64,000 bases of DNA from Paenibacillus_AB hodogayensis (lineage in GTDB: Bacteria; Bacillota; Bacilli; Paenibacillales; NBRC-103111), in assembly GCF_039536325.1 (NCBI RefSeq), contig NZ_BAAAYO010000001.1, positions 992,001-1,056,000 on the forward strand, in the 5' to 3' direction. Under the pieces are notes generated by a model that searched no databases, was not told the origin of the DNA, and worked only from the letters and a program-made list of their open reading frames with translations. Both the position numbers and the translations under genes were made by a program. Each line of letters begins with the position of its first letter. Positions within the stretch are counted from its first letter, which is position 1. This document shows, in pieces, positions 17,091-26,742 of this stretch.

Positions 17091-18071
17091 TCAAAAAATC
17101 CGGTAATTGGCAAAGCGATGCGCCAGAAAATAGGCGGACGAGATCATCACGAACGAAACGAGCGATTTCAGCAAGCCGATCGCCGTCGCTGTGCTATATT
17201 GGGCGCTGATCAGCCCCATCCGGTACACGTACGTGTCGATAATGTCGCCGCTCTCATACACCTGCGGATTGTACAAATTGAATACTTGATCAAAGCCGGC
17301 GTTCAGCACGTTGCCAAGGCTAAGCGTCGCCATCAGCACGATGATCGGCCGCATGCCCGGCAGCGTAATATGCCAGGTTTGACGCAGCCTGCCCGCCCCG
17401 TCGACAAGCGCCGCCTCATAGAGCGACGGACTGATGCTCGTCAGCGCGGCCAAATAAATGATCGTGCTGAAGCCGAACTCCTTCCATTCGTTCGTGACGA
17501 CAAGCACATAAGGAAACCAGTCGTTGCTGCCGAGAAAATAAATCGGTTTGATGCCAACCACGCCCAAAATCGCATTCACGATACCGACAGAGGGCGAAAG
17601 CAGGTCAAGCAGCACGCCGCCGAGAATGGTCCAGGACAAAAAATGCGGCAAGTAGATTAGCGTCTGCACGCCGCGCTTGATAAATGTGGACGCCACTTCA
17701 TTGAGCAGCAGCGCGATCCCGATCGGCACGACCAGTCCGGCCGCGATTTTCATCAGCGCGATAAAGACCGTATTGCGCAGCACCTCGAACGTGTCCGGCA
17801 AGCTCAGCACATAACGGAAATTTTTCAACCCAACCCACTCCGAGCCGAGAAATCCTTTGGCCGGGATATACTTCTGGAAAGCGATAACAATGCCGAACAT
17901 CGGACCGTAATGAAACAGAATAACGAGCAGCAAGCCGGGCAAAATCATCAGATGAAGCGGCCAGTTTGCCAGCTTCTTGCGAAGCCTCCTCCCGTATCGT
18001 GGAGAAGGAGGGAGAGGAAGCGTACCCTCTCCCCCATGTCCCGGCCCGCTTACTTGGCCGTTTTGTACCAT
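17091..18071 (-). CDS. carbohydrate ABC transporter permease (LplB/YteP-like)
   Basis: 326 residues with six helices (WPLHLMILPGLLLVILFHYGPMFG is the first) and the coupling loop YEAALVDGAGRLRQTWHITLPGM. The start ATG 18071 overlaps the end of the binding-protein gene by 22 bases, and its AAGGAGG site lies inside that gene, so translation is probably coupled. Residues ~1-30 form an unusually long cytoplasmic leader rich in Gly and Pro. Confidence 0.9.
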   Translation of the reverse strand: MVQNGQVSGPGHGGEGTLPLPPSPRYGRRLRKKLANWPLHLMILPGLLLVILFHYGPMFGIVIAFQKYIPAKGFLGSEWVGLKNFRYVLSLPDTFEVLRNTVFIALMKIAAGLVVPIGIALLLNEVASTFIKRGVQTLIYLPHFLSWTILGGVLLDLLSPSVGIVNAILGVVGIKPIYFLGSNDWFPYVLVVTNEWKEFGFSTIIYLAALTSISPSLYEAALVDGAGRLRQTWHITLPGMRPIIVLMATLSLGNVLNAGFDQVFNLYNPQVYESGDIIDTYVYRMGLISAQYSTATAIGLLKSLVSFVMISSAYFLAHRFANYRIF

Positions 18072-19720
18072 TCGTTAACCTCCTTAACGACTTCGTCGCC
18101 GCCTTGTTTTTTCCACTGCTCCACGTATTTGTCGAATTCGTCGACCGGCGATGAGCCCAAAATGATTTTAGTCAGCGCCTCGAATTCCAGCTTGTCGAGC
18201 ACAGGCTTCTTCTCCAGCATCGAAGGCAGCGGCGACGTAATGAACTCGTTGACAAGGTATAAATTGTTTTTGCGGTAATGGTCGGCCACCGACATCGTAC
18301 CGCCTTTGTTGAACATCAAATTCCATCCCCAGTTGCTGAGATCGCCCGCCTGGAATTTCAAAATGCGGTCGTACACACCCTTATCCTCCGGCGTCAGCTT
18401 CGACAGATCCTTCGTCTCCAGCGCCCCGATAATACGCAAGCTCTCGTCGATGTTTTTGTACGATTTGTAAGCGGCCATCGCGTTAAGCAGCCAAACCTGG
18501 TTGCCGTCCGCCGACGTATTGTACTGCTGGTAAATATCGTTCGACGTATTTTCGTAGAACGATTTTAGCCAAAATTCAAGCAGCTTGAACACCGCTTCCG
18601 GATGCTGAACCCCTTTCTTGACCACCCAATAGTTGCTTACGCCGACCCCTACCTGCGATTTGGCCGGCTTGTCGTCCACCGACAGGATCGGAAACGCCTT
18701 CCACTCCATCGTCGGGTCTTTATCCTTCGCGGCTTGCAGCGGCGACAGACCGGCATACGGCGTGTTATAGAACATGCCGACTTTGCCGCTCGCGATCGAT
18801 TCGTATACCTTCGATAAATTTTTCGCCCCGAACTCGGGATCGATTTGTCCCGCTTTAAACATATCCTGAAGCTGCTTGAACGCCTTCTTCATCTCCGGCT
18901 GCGTGGTGCTGTACGCCAAGCTTCCGTCCGCCCCTTTGACGTAAATCCCCCAATAGGCGTGGAAGCTGTTAAAAAAGCCGGTCAACAGCCCAAACTCTTT
19001 ATCGATAGCGAGCCCGAACGTATCGTTTTTGCCGTTGCCGTCAGGGTCCTTCGTTACAAAAGCCTCGCTGATCGCGAGCAAATCGTTGAACGTCTTCGGC
19101 TCCGGCAAATTGAGCTTTTTCAGCCAGTCGGTGCGGACGAACACCATTTGCGAACGTTCTTTGGCCGCCGCCGTGTATGGAATCGCCATCAGCTTGCCGT
19201 TAATCGTAGCCGATTTTAGCGCCGTGTCCCCGTCCTCTGTCAGCAGCTTTTTGATGCTGTCGCTGGCATTCTTGTTGTAAACATCCGTCAAGTCGGCGAT
19301 CAAGCCGGCTTCGGCAAGCTGCTTGAACTGGGTTGGAGTCACCTGGAAGAAATCCGGAATTTCCCCCGATGCGATCGTCAAATTCATTTTTTGCTCCAAT
19401 TGGGTCGGATCGACCGCCCATAGCGTCTTCAGCTTGATGCCGTATTCCTTCTTGTAGGCGCGGGTCCAGGCGTTATTCTCGAGTGAATCGCCTTCGGCAA
19501 ATTTGACGGTCGGCGCTTGTGCCCGTACGGTCGTCAAGGTGATCGGCGGGTCGTATTTGCCGTCCTTCATACCGTTTGCCGTACCGCTGTCCTGCGGTTT
19601 GGCGCTTGCCTCGGGTTTGGCCGATGGCTGCGGCGTTTGCTCCTTTCCTCCGCTGCATCCCGCAATGGCGATTGAAAGCGCGGACATAAGTGTTACGGTT
19701 GTGAGTCCAGCCTTTTTCAT
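18050..19720 (-). CDS. extracellular solute-binding lipoprotein (LplA-like)
   Basis: 556 residues from ATG 19720 (AAGGGG about 8 bases upstream; ATG 19729 is too close to that site). Lipoprotein signal with lipobox IAGC near residue 20, then the extended LplA/YtcQ type of binding fold (ASGEIPDFFQVTPTQFKQLAEAGLIADLT, VFVRTDWLKKLNLPEPKTF, DPDGNGKNDTFGLA, a possible Ca-binding loop). The size is that of LplA-class proteins that capture oligosaccharides. First gene of the four-gene operon running down to 14202. Its promoter is a duplicate of the one before 24352-26433. Confidence 0.9.
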   Translation of the reverse strand: MKKAGLTTVTLMSALSIAIAGCSGGKEQTPQPSAKPEASAKPQDSGTANGMKDGKYDPPITLTTVRAQAPTVKFAEGDSLENNAWTRAYKKEYGIKLKTLWAVDPTQLEQKMNLTIASGEIPDFFQVTPTQFKQLAEAGLIADLTDVYNKNASDSIKKLLTEDGDTALKSATINGKLMAIPYTAAAKERSQMVFVRTDWLKKLNLPEPKTFNDLLAISEAFVTKDPDGNGKNDTFGLAIDKEFGLLTGFFNSFHAYWGIYVKGADGSLAYSTTQPEMKKAFKQLQDMFKAGQIDPEFGAKNLSKVYESIASGKVGMFYNTPYAGLSPLQAAKDKDPTMEWKAFPILSVDDKPAKSQVGVGVSNYWVVKKGVQHPEAVFKLLEFWLKSFYENTSNDIYQQYNTSADGNQVWLLNAMAAYKSYKNIDESLRIIGALETKDLSKLTPEDKGVYDRILKFQAGDLSNWGWNLMFNKGGTMSVADHYRKNNLYLVNEFITSPLPSMLEKKPVLDKLEFEALTKIILGSSPVDEFDKYVEQWKKQGGDEVVKEVNEWYKTAK

Positions 19721-19768
19721 TTCAAACATCCCCTTCTAAATGCTGTCCATGTGACCGCAAGCTGCTAT

Positions 19769-19897
19769 CGGAACCGCTTGCATTTGTAGAGTAACCGCAA
19801 CAGCCACGGCTGAAAAGCTTCTGTTTAGGTTGACTTATTCCGTTAAACGCCTATATGCCGGATAACATCCTTCATGGAATAAAAAATTGGAAATTGC
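19769..19897 (-). promoter_or_regulatory. duplicated promoter block, copy 1, with cre-like site
   Basis: About 129 bases that align with 26545-26673, sharing CTGAAAAGCTT, ACTTATTCCGTT, GTAACCG and CCGCTTGCA on the plus strand. Read on the minus strand it contains TGCAAGCGGTTCCG (19769-19782), one base from the CcpA cre consensus. It precedes the binding-protein operon. I infer binding by the AraC regulator at 26743 plus carbon catabolite control. Confidence 0.6.
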
Positions 19898-19922
19898 TTG
19901 TACGGCAAAAATCGGTCTGGCA

Positions 19923-20040
19923 TCAATCGGGTTGCTTCATGTAAACGTCATCCAGCCAAGCGTTTCCGTTCACGGCTTGATCCGCTTTGAAATAAAGCTG
20001 CATCGATGACGGTGTTAATCGGCGCCGTGTAGGTAAGCGA
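19923..20040 (-). pseudogene. remnant of a carbohydrate-binding module
   Basis: The minus strand codes for LYFKADQAVNGNAWLDDVYMKQPD and a stop (19923-19925). This matches the end of each repeat in the neighbouring giant protein (VYFKLDQAANGAAWVDDLEL). A frame change occurs near 19998-20010. It is a third, broken copy of the C-terminal module. An imperfect stem-loop follows at 20038-20079 (CGAGGCCGGG with CCCGACCTCG), possibly the terminator of the gene at 20104. Confidence 0.55.
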
Positions 20041-20103
20041 GGCCGGGCAGCTCGCGAGATGCCAGCATACCCGACCTCGTCTGCATCACGGATAGGTCCC
20101 TCT

Positions 20104-23100
20104 TTACAGCGGAACTTCGTTCAGCTCAAGATCGTCGACCCACGCCGCGCCGTTCGCGGCCTGATCGATCTTGAAGTAAATCCAGACCGTTTTCGTTTGC
20201 GGCAACGCAGTGAACGCAACCTCAACCTTCGTCCAGTCGCCCGTTCGGGCTCCTTCTGTCCACAAATAGGAAGTGCTTCCGCCGCTTGCATCAACCTGTC
20301 TGACGCCAAGCGCCACGGAGCCGGCCGTCGCGCTGTTCTTGACCCAGCCCGACAAGACGTAGCGATGACCCGACGTTACGGCGATCGCCTTCGGCGTGTC
20401 CGTATTGAGCACATTGAACGTGTCGTTCGCGTCGGGAATGAGCTTCGCCGAATATTGCCCCGTGCGCGCGACCGTCTGATCCCACACGGCGGCCCGCATC
20501 GACCAGCCGTCCGGTCTCGCCCAGCCGACCGTTATTTTCTCGAAGCTGCTGTTGTATACGAGATTCGTATCGACGTTCACCTGAAGCGGCAACGTGGCAT
20601 AACTGACGTCCCCAACCTTCGCTTCGATGGTTACGCCATATGTGTCTTTGGTTACCGAAGCAGGAACGTAGACCGAGCCCTGTACCGTCCTCTTCTCCCG
20701 TGCCGCCAGAGCGACGGAGTCGTCAAGCGTCATGGTGATTCCGTTCGGCGTCATGCGTGGCAAATCGACCGTTATCGGATGATTCGTGCCGTTCGTCAGC
20801 TCGACAGCAAACGAATACGCTCCGGCCTGCCTAATATCCATAACGCTCGGCGTCAACTGTGCGTCAAGAACGGTCATGACTTCGTTCAATTCCAGATCGT
20901 CCACCCACGCTGCGCCGTTCGCAGCCTGATCGAGCTTGAAGTACACCGCTCCGCGCTTCGTATTAGTCAGAGCCGTGAAGACGACCTCGACCTTCGTCCA
21001 ATCGCCGGTTTTTGCCGCTTCCGCCCATGTATAGGTCACCGATGCGCCCCCTGCGTCGATTTGGCGAACGCCGAGCGCGACCGAGCCTGCCGTCGCTTCT
21101 GTCTTCACCCAGCCGGTTAGCTTATACGTGGTTCCGGCAGCAAGCGGGAATTCTTTGCTCGAATCCGTATTCAGTACGTTAAACGCATTGCTTGCGTCAG
21201 GAATCAGCTTGGCGGATGATTGGCCGCTGTGAGCCACGGTATTATCCCATACGCCCGCACGCATGTACCAGCCGTCCTTTCTTGCCCCGCCGGCGGTAAC
21301 CTTCTCGAAGCCGCCGTTGTATACAGGGTTCGTATCAACCGACAGTGTAAACGGCAGTACCCCGTAGCTGACGCCGTAAACCCGGGTTTCGACGGTTACG
21401 GCATAATTGCCGCGCGCAGCCTCTGCGGGGATTGTGACAGCTCCCTGAACCGTCTTCGTCTCATGCCCGGTCAACGTCGCGGCCCCAGGGAGATCGACCG
21501 TCACGCCATCCGCAGCCGTCCGCTCCAGTTCAACGGTAATCGGCTCGTCAGAGCCGTTCGTCAGCTCGACGGAGAACGGGTACGTTCCCGCCTCTGTGAC
21601 ATCCATGCTCCCCGGGGTCAGCTTGGCGGCAAGAAGCGGCAACACCGTAAATGCCCTTTTTGCCGCGACTTGAATGTCTGAGCCTTTGTATTCGAAGGAA
21701 AGCGTAGCTTTTGCCACATAATCGCCTGGCGGCAGCGTTGCCGGAATAACCGGATTTACGCTGTGGGCGGCGCTTTCCCCACTCTTGATTTTACCGAACT
21801 GCGTCTCGATCGGCGGAATTCCCATCGCTTCCGGCAGTTCGATGCGCAATCGCGCATTTTGGATCGCCTTGTCGCCGACATTCCGGATTTCTGCGCTTAA
21901 TGCCCATTCATCGCCCTGCACAAGCGACGATACCGCAGCTTGCAAATCCAGGAGCGCCATCGATTGCAAGATCGGCATAATGCTTGCGGTCACATCGTCC
22001 AGCAAAGCGTTCAACTGCTCTCTTTTGCCTTCCAAAACAAGATCGGATTTTCCGCTAACCCAATTTTTCAGCTTACCGGCACCGTCCAGCGCTTTCTCCG
22101 ACTTGCTCATGGCTTTCCCTGCATCCACAGACGCCGCCGTCAACTCCTGCTTCACCTTCAGCAGCTTTTGGATCAGCTTCTCCGTTTTCTTCAACCACTG
22201 ATGGTTTGCAATGAGGCCGGTTGCGCCTTGAAGCTCTCCGACCGCCCGATCGATCCCTGCCGTTAAAGGCGTGATCCGGTATACAACCGATTGCTCCGGC
22301 CCGAGGTTGACGCTAAGCTCATGCGCCCAACTGCTTGACTTCTGCGGCGGGGCGCCGTACAGCAGCTCCACCTGACTGCCTGCCTGCGCAAGCGGAAGCA
22401 CGGCTGTCTGCGCTTGCTTGGTCAGGTTGATGGCTACGGCGTATTGCTCCTGCCCTTTGGCATAGATCGCCCATTGGACGTCACTGCCGATATGCTCCGC
22501 CGCCTTGTTGCCTGCGGAGACGAGATCCCCCATCAAGGCGATCTCGTCCTTGAAATTCACCAAACCCGGCCACAGCGCAGAATCCCGCAGCTTCCAGCCC
22601 GGGTCGTTGATTGAATAATACCCGAGACCCTTGCTGCCTGCGAGGAACGCCTGATAAGCCATATTGCGAAGTTGATCGATTGTCGGCAAATAGTTCCATA
22701 TGGTTCCGGCATGTTTGAACGTTTGCAGCACCGTCCAAACCGGTTTCGTGCCGTCCACGTCCGCAGCCGCTTTACGCACCCCGTCTCCGACCGCCGAGAT
22801 CGGCTGGTTGTAGTCCTGGTTATACGGGTAAACGTCCGTAACGAGAATGTCCGTCGCCTGACCCGTCGAACGATAATAATGCGAATCGACCTCGACCATA
22901 TATGTCGGATGAACGGGATCGATCGAGCGAATCAGCTTGTAGGCATCCAGCAATTCAGACTGCGGAATACCGTTTCCGCTCGGTTCGTCCATAATCATAT
23001 AAGCGAGCACAGCGGGATGGCTTTTGAATTTCGTTACAACTTGCCGGGTCAGCTCGAAGTTTTCCTTAACCTTCATATCAAGATAAAGCGGAACGAGCAC

Positions 23101-24183
23101 CTTCAGCCCGCTAGCCTGAGCGGTATCCAGCATCGACTGCAAGGATGTCTCACTTCCGTTATTTGTGCCTTGAATCGTATTGACACCGATCTCCTTCAAG
23201 TAGGGATAATCCTCCGGGTAAGCATGGTAAGCGATGACCGGGAAGAAGGGCTGCCCGTCGACAAGTACCGGACCGTTCTGTGGGAGGGAAGTCGGACGCT
23301 CCCAACGGTATATCGCACAGGTTTCCAGCTCGATCCGTTGCCCCGCCTCATCTTTCAGCTCCACCTGTAGTTGGTAGGGCTGCTCAAGCGCCATCCCTGA
23401 CGTCGGGAAGGCAACGTTCAAAGTTGCTTCGGCGGCAATGCCGTTCTGCTCAAAGACCGAATGGCCGGAAGCCTGCTCAACGAACCGAACATCAACCGTT
23501 TTGCCCGCCATACTGCCGTCCGAAGGTTCAAGCTTGATTAAAGCGCTTCCATTCGTCACATCGGGATAAAAATACCGCTGAGACGGTTCGATGATAATCT
23601 GCGGCTTGTCTTTTGTCTTGACAGCCGCCAAATCGTCGAAGTAAACGGTTCCCGTTCCGTACAACCGCAAGTACACATACATATAGGCCGATTCCGGCGG
23701 CACCTGAATGTTGTATTCCAGCTCATGCCACTGTCCGTCGTTAGCGGTTCGCGCCGCTTGGTAGCTATAACCGGTTACCCAGTTCTCGACCGTGCTGTCG
23801 ATTCCTTTGTAAAATTCAAATTTATAGCCTACATTTCCGTTAACTCCGATTGCTTTGAACCAAGTCGTGATGTTGTATGTAGCCCCTTCCTCTACCGGAA
23901 CAGGAATCGCCACCCACGGATTATTCCCTGTGCTCGTTTGAATGGAGACGCCGTAATTCCCCGTATGCGCCGCTTCCGGGGCCGCCTTGAATGCTTCCCC
24001 CCAGGCGTTGCCGATGACTTTCCACTGCGCGGGAACAACTCCCGTCACTTCCTCGAAGCCGGGATTCGCGACAAGATTGCCGCTCGAGGCCGCCGCTGTC
24101 CGTGCCTGAAAAGCGGCAATCAGTTGAAATGTTAAACAGAAGGAGAGCAATAACGATAACCAGGACTTCCTGCACAAGTGCAT
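20104..24183 (-). CDS. very large secreted glycosidase-like protein with repeated CBM modules
   Basis: 1359 residues from ATG 24183, picked because GAGAGG is 9 bases upstream; in-frame ATGs further upstream lack a site. Signal peptide (LSLLLSFCLTFQLIAAFQA). Then a CBM4/9-like jelly roll (NLVANPGFEEV ... YFDDLAAV); a beta domain; a TIM-barrel (~residues 300-600) with DGQPFFPVIAYHAYP, GVNTIQGTNN and the likely acid YMIMDEPSG; a helical segment (~660-760); NEW3-type beta domains; and two tandem units of 255 residues, each a NEW3-like domain plus a CBM ending WVDDLELNEV. No cell-wall anchor was seen. It probably binds and attacks a plant polysaccharide outside the cell. It lies between the two GHL6 operons in the same orientation. 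Confidence 0.75.
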   Translation of the reverse strand: MHLCRKSWLSLLLSFCLTFQLIAAFQARTAAASSGNLVANPGFEEVTGVVPAQWKVIGNAWGEAFKAAPEAAHTGNYGVSIQTSTGNNPWVAIPVPVEEGATYNITTWFKAIGVNGNVGYKFEFYKGIDSTVENWVTGYSYQAARTANDGQWHELEYNIQVPPESAYMYVYLRLYGTGTVYFDDLAAVKTKDKPQIIIEPSQRYFYPDVTNGSALIKLEPSDGSMAGKTVDVRFVEQASGHSVFEQNGIAAEATLNVAFPTSGMALEQPYQLQVELKDEAGQRIELETCAIYRWERPTSLPQNGPVLVDGQPFFPVIAYHAYPEDYPYLKEIGVNTIQGTNNGSETSLQSMLDTAQASGLKVLVPLYLDMKVKENFELTRQVVTKFKSHPAVLAYMIMDEPSGNGIPQSELLDAYKLIRSIDPVHPTYMVEVDSHYYRSTGQATDILVTDVYPYNQDYNQPISAVGDGVRKAAADVDGTKPVWTVLQTFKHAGTIWNYLPTIDQLRNMAYQAFLAGSKGLGYYSINDPGWKLRDSALWPGLVNFKDEIALMGDLVSAGNKAAEHIGSDVQWAIYAKGQEQYAVAINLTKQAQTAVLPLAQAGSQVELLYGAPPQKSSSWAHELSVNLGPEQSVVYRITPLTAGIDRAVGELQGATGLIANHQWLKKTEKLIQKLLKVKQELTAASVDAGKAMSKSEKALDGAGKLKNWVSGKSDLVLEGKREQLNALLDDVTASIMPILQSMALLDLQAAVSSLVQGDEWALSAEIRNVGDKAIQNARLRIELPEAMGIPPIETQFGKIKSGESAAHSVNPVIPATLPPGDYVAKATLSFEYKGSDIQVAAKRAFTVLPLLAAKLTPGSMDVTEAGTYPFSVELTNGSDEPITVELERTAADGVTVDLPGAATLTGHETKTVQGAVTIPAEAARGNYAVTVETRVYGVSYGVLPFTLSVDTNPVYNGGFEKVTAGGARKDGWYMRAGVWDNTVAHSGQSSAKLIPDASNAFNVLNTDSSKEFPLAAGTTYKLTGWVKTEATAGSVALGVRQIDAGGASVTYTWAEAAKTGDWTKVEVVFTALTNTKRGAVYFKLDQAANGAAWVDDLELNEVMTVLDAQLTPSVMDIRQAGAYSFAVELTNGTNHPITVDLPRMTPNGITMTLDDSVALAAREKRTVQGSVYVPASVTKDTYGVTIEAKVGDVSYATLPLQVNVDTNLVYNSSFEKITVGWARPDGWSMRAAVWDQTVARTGQYSAKLIPDANDTFNVLNTDTPKAIAVTSGHRYVLSGWVKNSATAGSVALGVRQVDASGGSTSYLWTEGARTGDWTKVEVAFTALPQTKTVWIYFKIDQAANGAAWVDDLELNEVPL
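20119..21648 (-). repeat. internal tandem repeat, period 765 bp
   Basis: The coding sequence at 20119-20883 repeats at 20884-21648 (same spacing from the GTTCA-type start through the NEW3-like segment). Divergence is spread across codons, so the duplication is not recent. A third partial unit survives outside the gene at 19923-20040. Confidence 0.65.
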
Positions 24184-24351
24184 GTCTTTCATCCTCTCAA
24201 GCGTTTTTTGGGCAAGCAGAAAAAAACAGGGCGCCGGAATGCTCAACGCTCGCCGTTGCTTACACCGGACACCCCCTTTTTTTCTATTTAGTTGCATGAG
24301 ATCTGTTCCCCCGGTCGCCGACAAAGCCGAACGCGACGGCCAGGAAGCTTG

Positions 24352-26433
24352 TTACGCTGATGGTTCGATTATCTCAATCGCGACGGCCGTATGCAAACCG
24401 AACGGAGGCACGACGAATGAGATGCGGTCGGAAGACTTGCAAATCGCAAGCTCGGTTCCTTCCGGGATTAACCGGACGCTGCCGGCATCGAGACGCAGCG
24501 AAATTTCGACTTCTCCGACCGGATGCACCTCCTCGATGAACACCTTCGAGCCTGCCGCCGTTTCTTCGCGCACATTGACCAGATGAACGATCACACGCGA
24601 TTCGCCGGGCTGCCGCATCACGTTCATTTCCACGGAGAGCGGCGCGCGAACGACGATTCCCGGATCGGGATTCAATACCCGCAGGCCATTCAGGTATACA
24701 TTGCGCAGCCACGGCGAGCCGCTGCTCCAATACCCCGCCTCCAGCGGCAGCGGGATGTACAGGCAACTTCCTTGACCGAACGCGTTCACCACAACGGACG
24801 GATGAGGCGTCTCGGCTGCCGGATGGGCGTGTTGGTGGTACACATGACGATGAACCTTCGTCTCAACGGCCGGCTCCATCAGCCCAGCCAGCTTCGTCCC
24901 GGTTGTCGGCGACACCTTTAGCGCAGGCAGCGCCGGGGTTTTCAGCAGCAGCGGCATATTAGGTACGTTGCCCGCAAGCCGGGCATCAAGCGGATACAGA
25001 TACGAAACCCCATACAGCCACATGTCAAGGAAATCGGCGCCAAACACATCGCTCAGTCCAAAGTTTTCGCTACGCTCTCCGTTTGCTTGATACAAGGAGG
25101 TGCGTCCGCTTGCCAGCAGCTTGCCGCCGCTTCGCACATAGTCGCGTATGATCGCCTGCAGCTCTTCGCTCACATACGCTTGATCCGGCAGTATCACCAT
25201 TTCATACCGGCCGATATTCGCCGCGAGCCCGTCTTCGTCAAGGAAATCGAAGTGGATATGCCCTTCCGACAAGAGCCGGTGTACGCCTTGCAATGTCGCT
25301 TCGTCCAGACTGCGCGGCAGCGCCGACGCTTCCAGCATGCGCTTGTTGCCGATGCTGAACAGCACGGCGACGTTAGGCTCGCTGACCGCCTCCAGCAGCC
25401 ACGGCTCCAGCGACTGAACCCAGTCATTGGCATGCTTGACCGCCTCCATGACCGGCTGCGGCACGCTGCCCTTCAAGGCACCGGAGGGATACGCGACGTG
25501 GCCGAAGCTGATCGAGCCTCCGTTCGCCACGGCGATCGCCGCTGTCGTGCGCAGCGTTTCCGGCGGCGCGACCGTCCATTCCCCCCAGCTCCCCATCTCG
25601 CTTGGCATCATCAGCTCGAACGGCTTGCCGAACGACCGTTTCCAGCGCGCGAGCAGGCTGCCGTACATGTAGTGCGGCGGATGAAACTCCGAGGTGAAGT
25701 AATCCGCATACCGGTCCGCCTCCACTTGCCCGAACCGAGGGTCGCCGGCATGATTCCAGCCGATCAGGAAGTCCGGACGGATCGCCTTCAGCCCGTTCGC
25801 CGCATCGCGCAGAAACCGGTAGCGAATGTCGCGCTGGAACGATTGCCACTGAGCCATTTCCTTCGTCCCTGGGACCGGCGCCGTCGGGGCATCATAGCCG
25901 AATCGGTTGCGGTACGCCGCGCGGCAATATTCGCAGTGGCAGCAGTTGTCCCACACATACGTGATGTCGAAGAAAAATCCGGCCACCTCGTAGCGTTCCG
26001 CGATTTCGTACAATTGACCATACACGTAATCCCGATAAGGCGAGTTCATGCAGAGCAAATCGTAGAAGCCGAACGCTTCCTGAATCGGCGTCTGATCGGC
26101 GGCCCGCTGCCGGTAATCCGGGTTGGCGGCGGCGACATGGCTGTTAAGCCCGACATTATAATAGGCAATGATGGCGATGTTATGCTTTTTGGCTTCGGTT
26201 ATAGCTTCGGAGAGCAGATCGCCGTTCAGCTTCGCATTTTTATGACCGATCTGCGTGTCGAAGTAGCTGTTTCCGAATGCATCCTTGGTCATGAAAGTAA
26301 TGGTCTGCATACCCGCTTCGGCAGCGGCGGCGAAATACTCCGCTACGTTCAACCGCACCTCCGGAACAGCTTCTCCCGCGTGAAAGTCAAACAGCCCGCG
26401 GCGTATCGTTTGACGGTACAACTGGTTTTCCAT
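24352..26433 (-). CDS. GHL6-type putative glycoside hydrolase (copy 2)
   Basis: 693 residues from ATG 26433 (GGAG 9 bases upstream; family members begin close to this, MENQLYRQTIRRGLFDFHAGE). ATGs at 26493 and 26505 behind a GGGGGGAG stretch are alternatives. The layout is that of copy 1: barrel with MQTITFMTKDAFGNSYFDT, AGFFFDITYVWDNCCHCEYCR and TSEFHPPHYMYGSL, then a trimerisation-like domain (FDFLDEDGLAANIGRYEMVILPD, YVRSGGKLLASGR) and a C-terminal beta domain. No signal peptide. The active-site acids cannot be fixed without a structure. It is the first gene after the divergent AraC promoter. Confidence 0.75.
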   Translation of the reverse strand: MENQLYRQTIRRGLFDFHAGEAVPEVRLNVAEYFAAAAEAGMQTITFMTKDAFGNSYFDTQIGHKNAKLNGDLLSEAITEAKKHNIAIIAYYNVGLNSHVAAANPDYRQRAADQTPIQEAFGFYDLLCMNSPYRDYVYGQLYEIAERYEVAGFFFDITYVWDNCCHCEYCRAAYRNRFGYDAPTAPVPGTKEMAQWQSFQRDIRYRFLRDAANGLKAIRPDFLIGWNHAGDPRFGQVEADRYADYFTSEFHPPHYMYGSLLARWKRSFGKPFELMMPSEMGSWGEWTVAPPETLRTTAAIAVANGGSISFGHVAYPSGALKGSVPQPVMEAVKHANDWVQSLEPWLLEAVSEPNVAVLFSIGNKRMLEASALPRSLDEATLQGVHRLLSEGHIHFDFLDEDGLAANIGRYEMVILPDQAYVSEELQAIIRDYVRSGGKLLASGRTSLYQANGERSENFGLSDVFGADFLDMWLYGVSYLYPLDARLAGNVPNMPLLLKTPALPALKVSPTTGTKLAGLMEPAVETKVHRHVYHQHAHPAAETPHPSVVVNAFGQGSCLYIPLPLEAGYWSSGSPWLRNVYLNGLRVLNPDPGIVVRAPLSVEMNVMRQPGESRVIVHLVNVREETAAGSKVFIEEVHPVGEVEISLRLDAGSVRLIPEGTELAICKSSDRISFVVPPFGLHTAVAIEIIEPSA

Positions 26434-26544
26434 CCGTAATGACTCCGTTATTTCTTGTTGATTTTGCGTATTTTCCGACCGTAAACCCTGCATTTCCGCG
26501 ATCATCTCCCCCCGCCTGTTATCATTTCCGGCAAGCCGACCGGT

Positions 26545-26673
26545 CGCAACCGCTTGCAAATGTAGCGTAACCGTCATAATCATCGCTGAAAAGCTTCCGT
26601 TTCCGCCTACTTATTCCGTTTTACGCCTTTTAGCCGGTTCATGACCGGGAATGAATAAATAATTCAAAATTGC
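26545..26673 (-). promoter_or_regulatory. duplicated promoter block, copy 2, with cre-like site
   Basis: Counterpart of 19769-19897. It includes TGCAAGCGGTTGCG on the minus strand (26545-26558), the shared CTGAAAAGCTTC and ACTTATTCCGTT motifs, and lies between the GHL6 copy 2 gene and the divergent AraC-type gene. It may serve both directions. Confidence 0.6.
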
Positions 26674-26742
26674 AGGTTCCCCACGCGCGGCAATATCGCC
26701 TATTATTAAAACAGAGAAAAATAGATACAGGGGGGTACGGAG

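Noticed and set aside
25087..26439. Plus-strand frame of 450 codons opposite GHL6 copy 2
   Set aside because: Antisense to a gene with conserved motifs; composition is that of a shadow frame.
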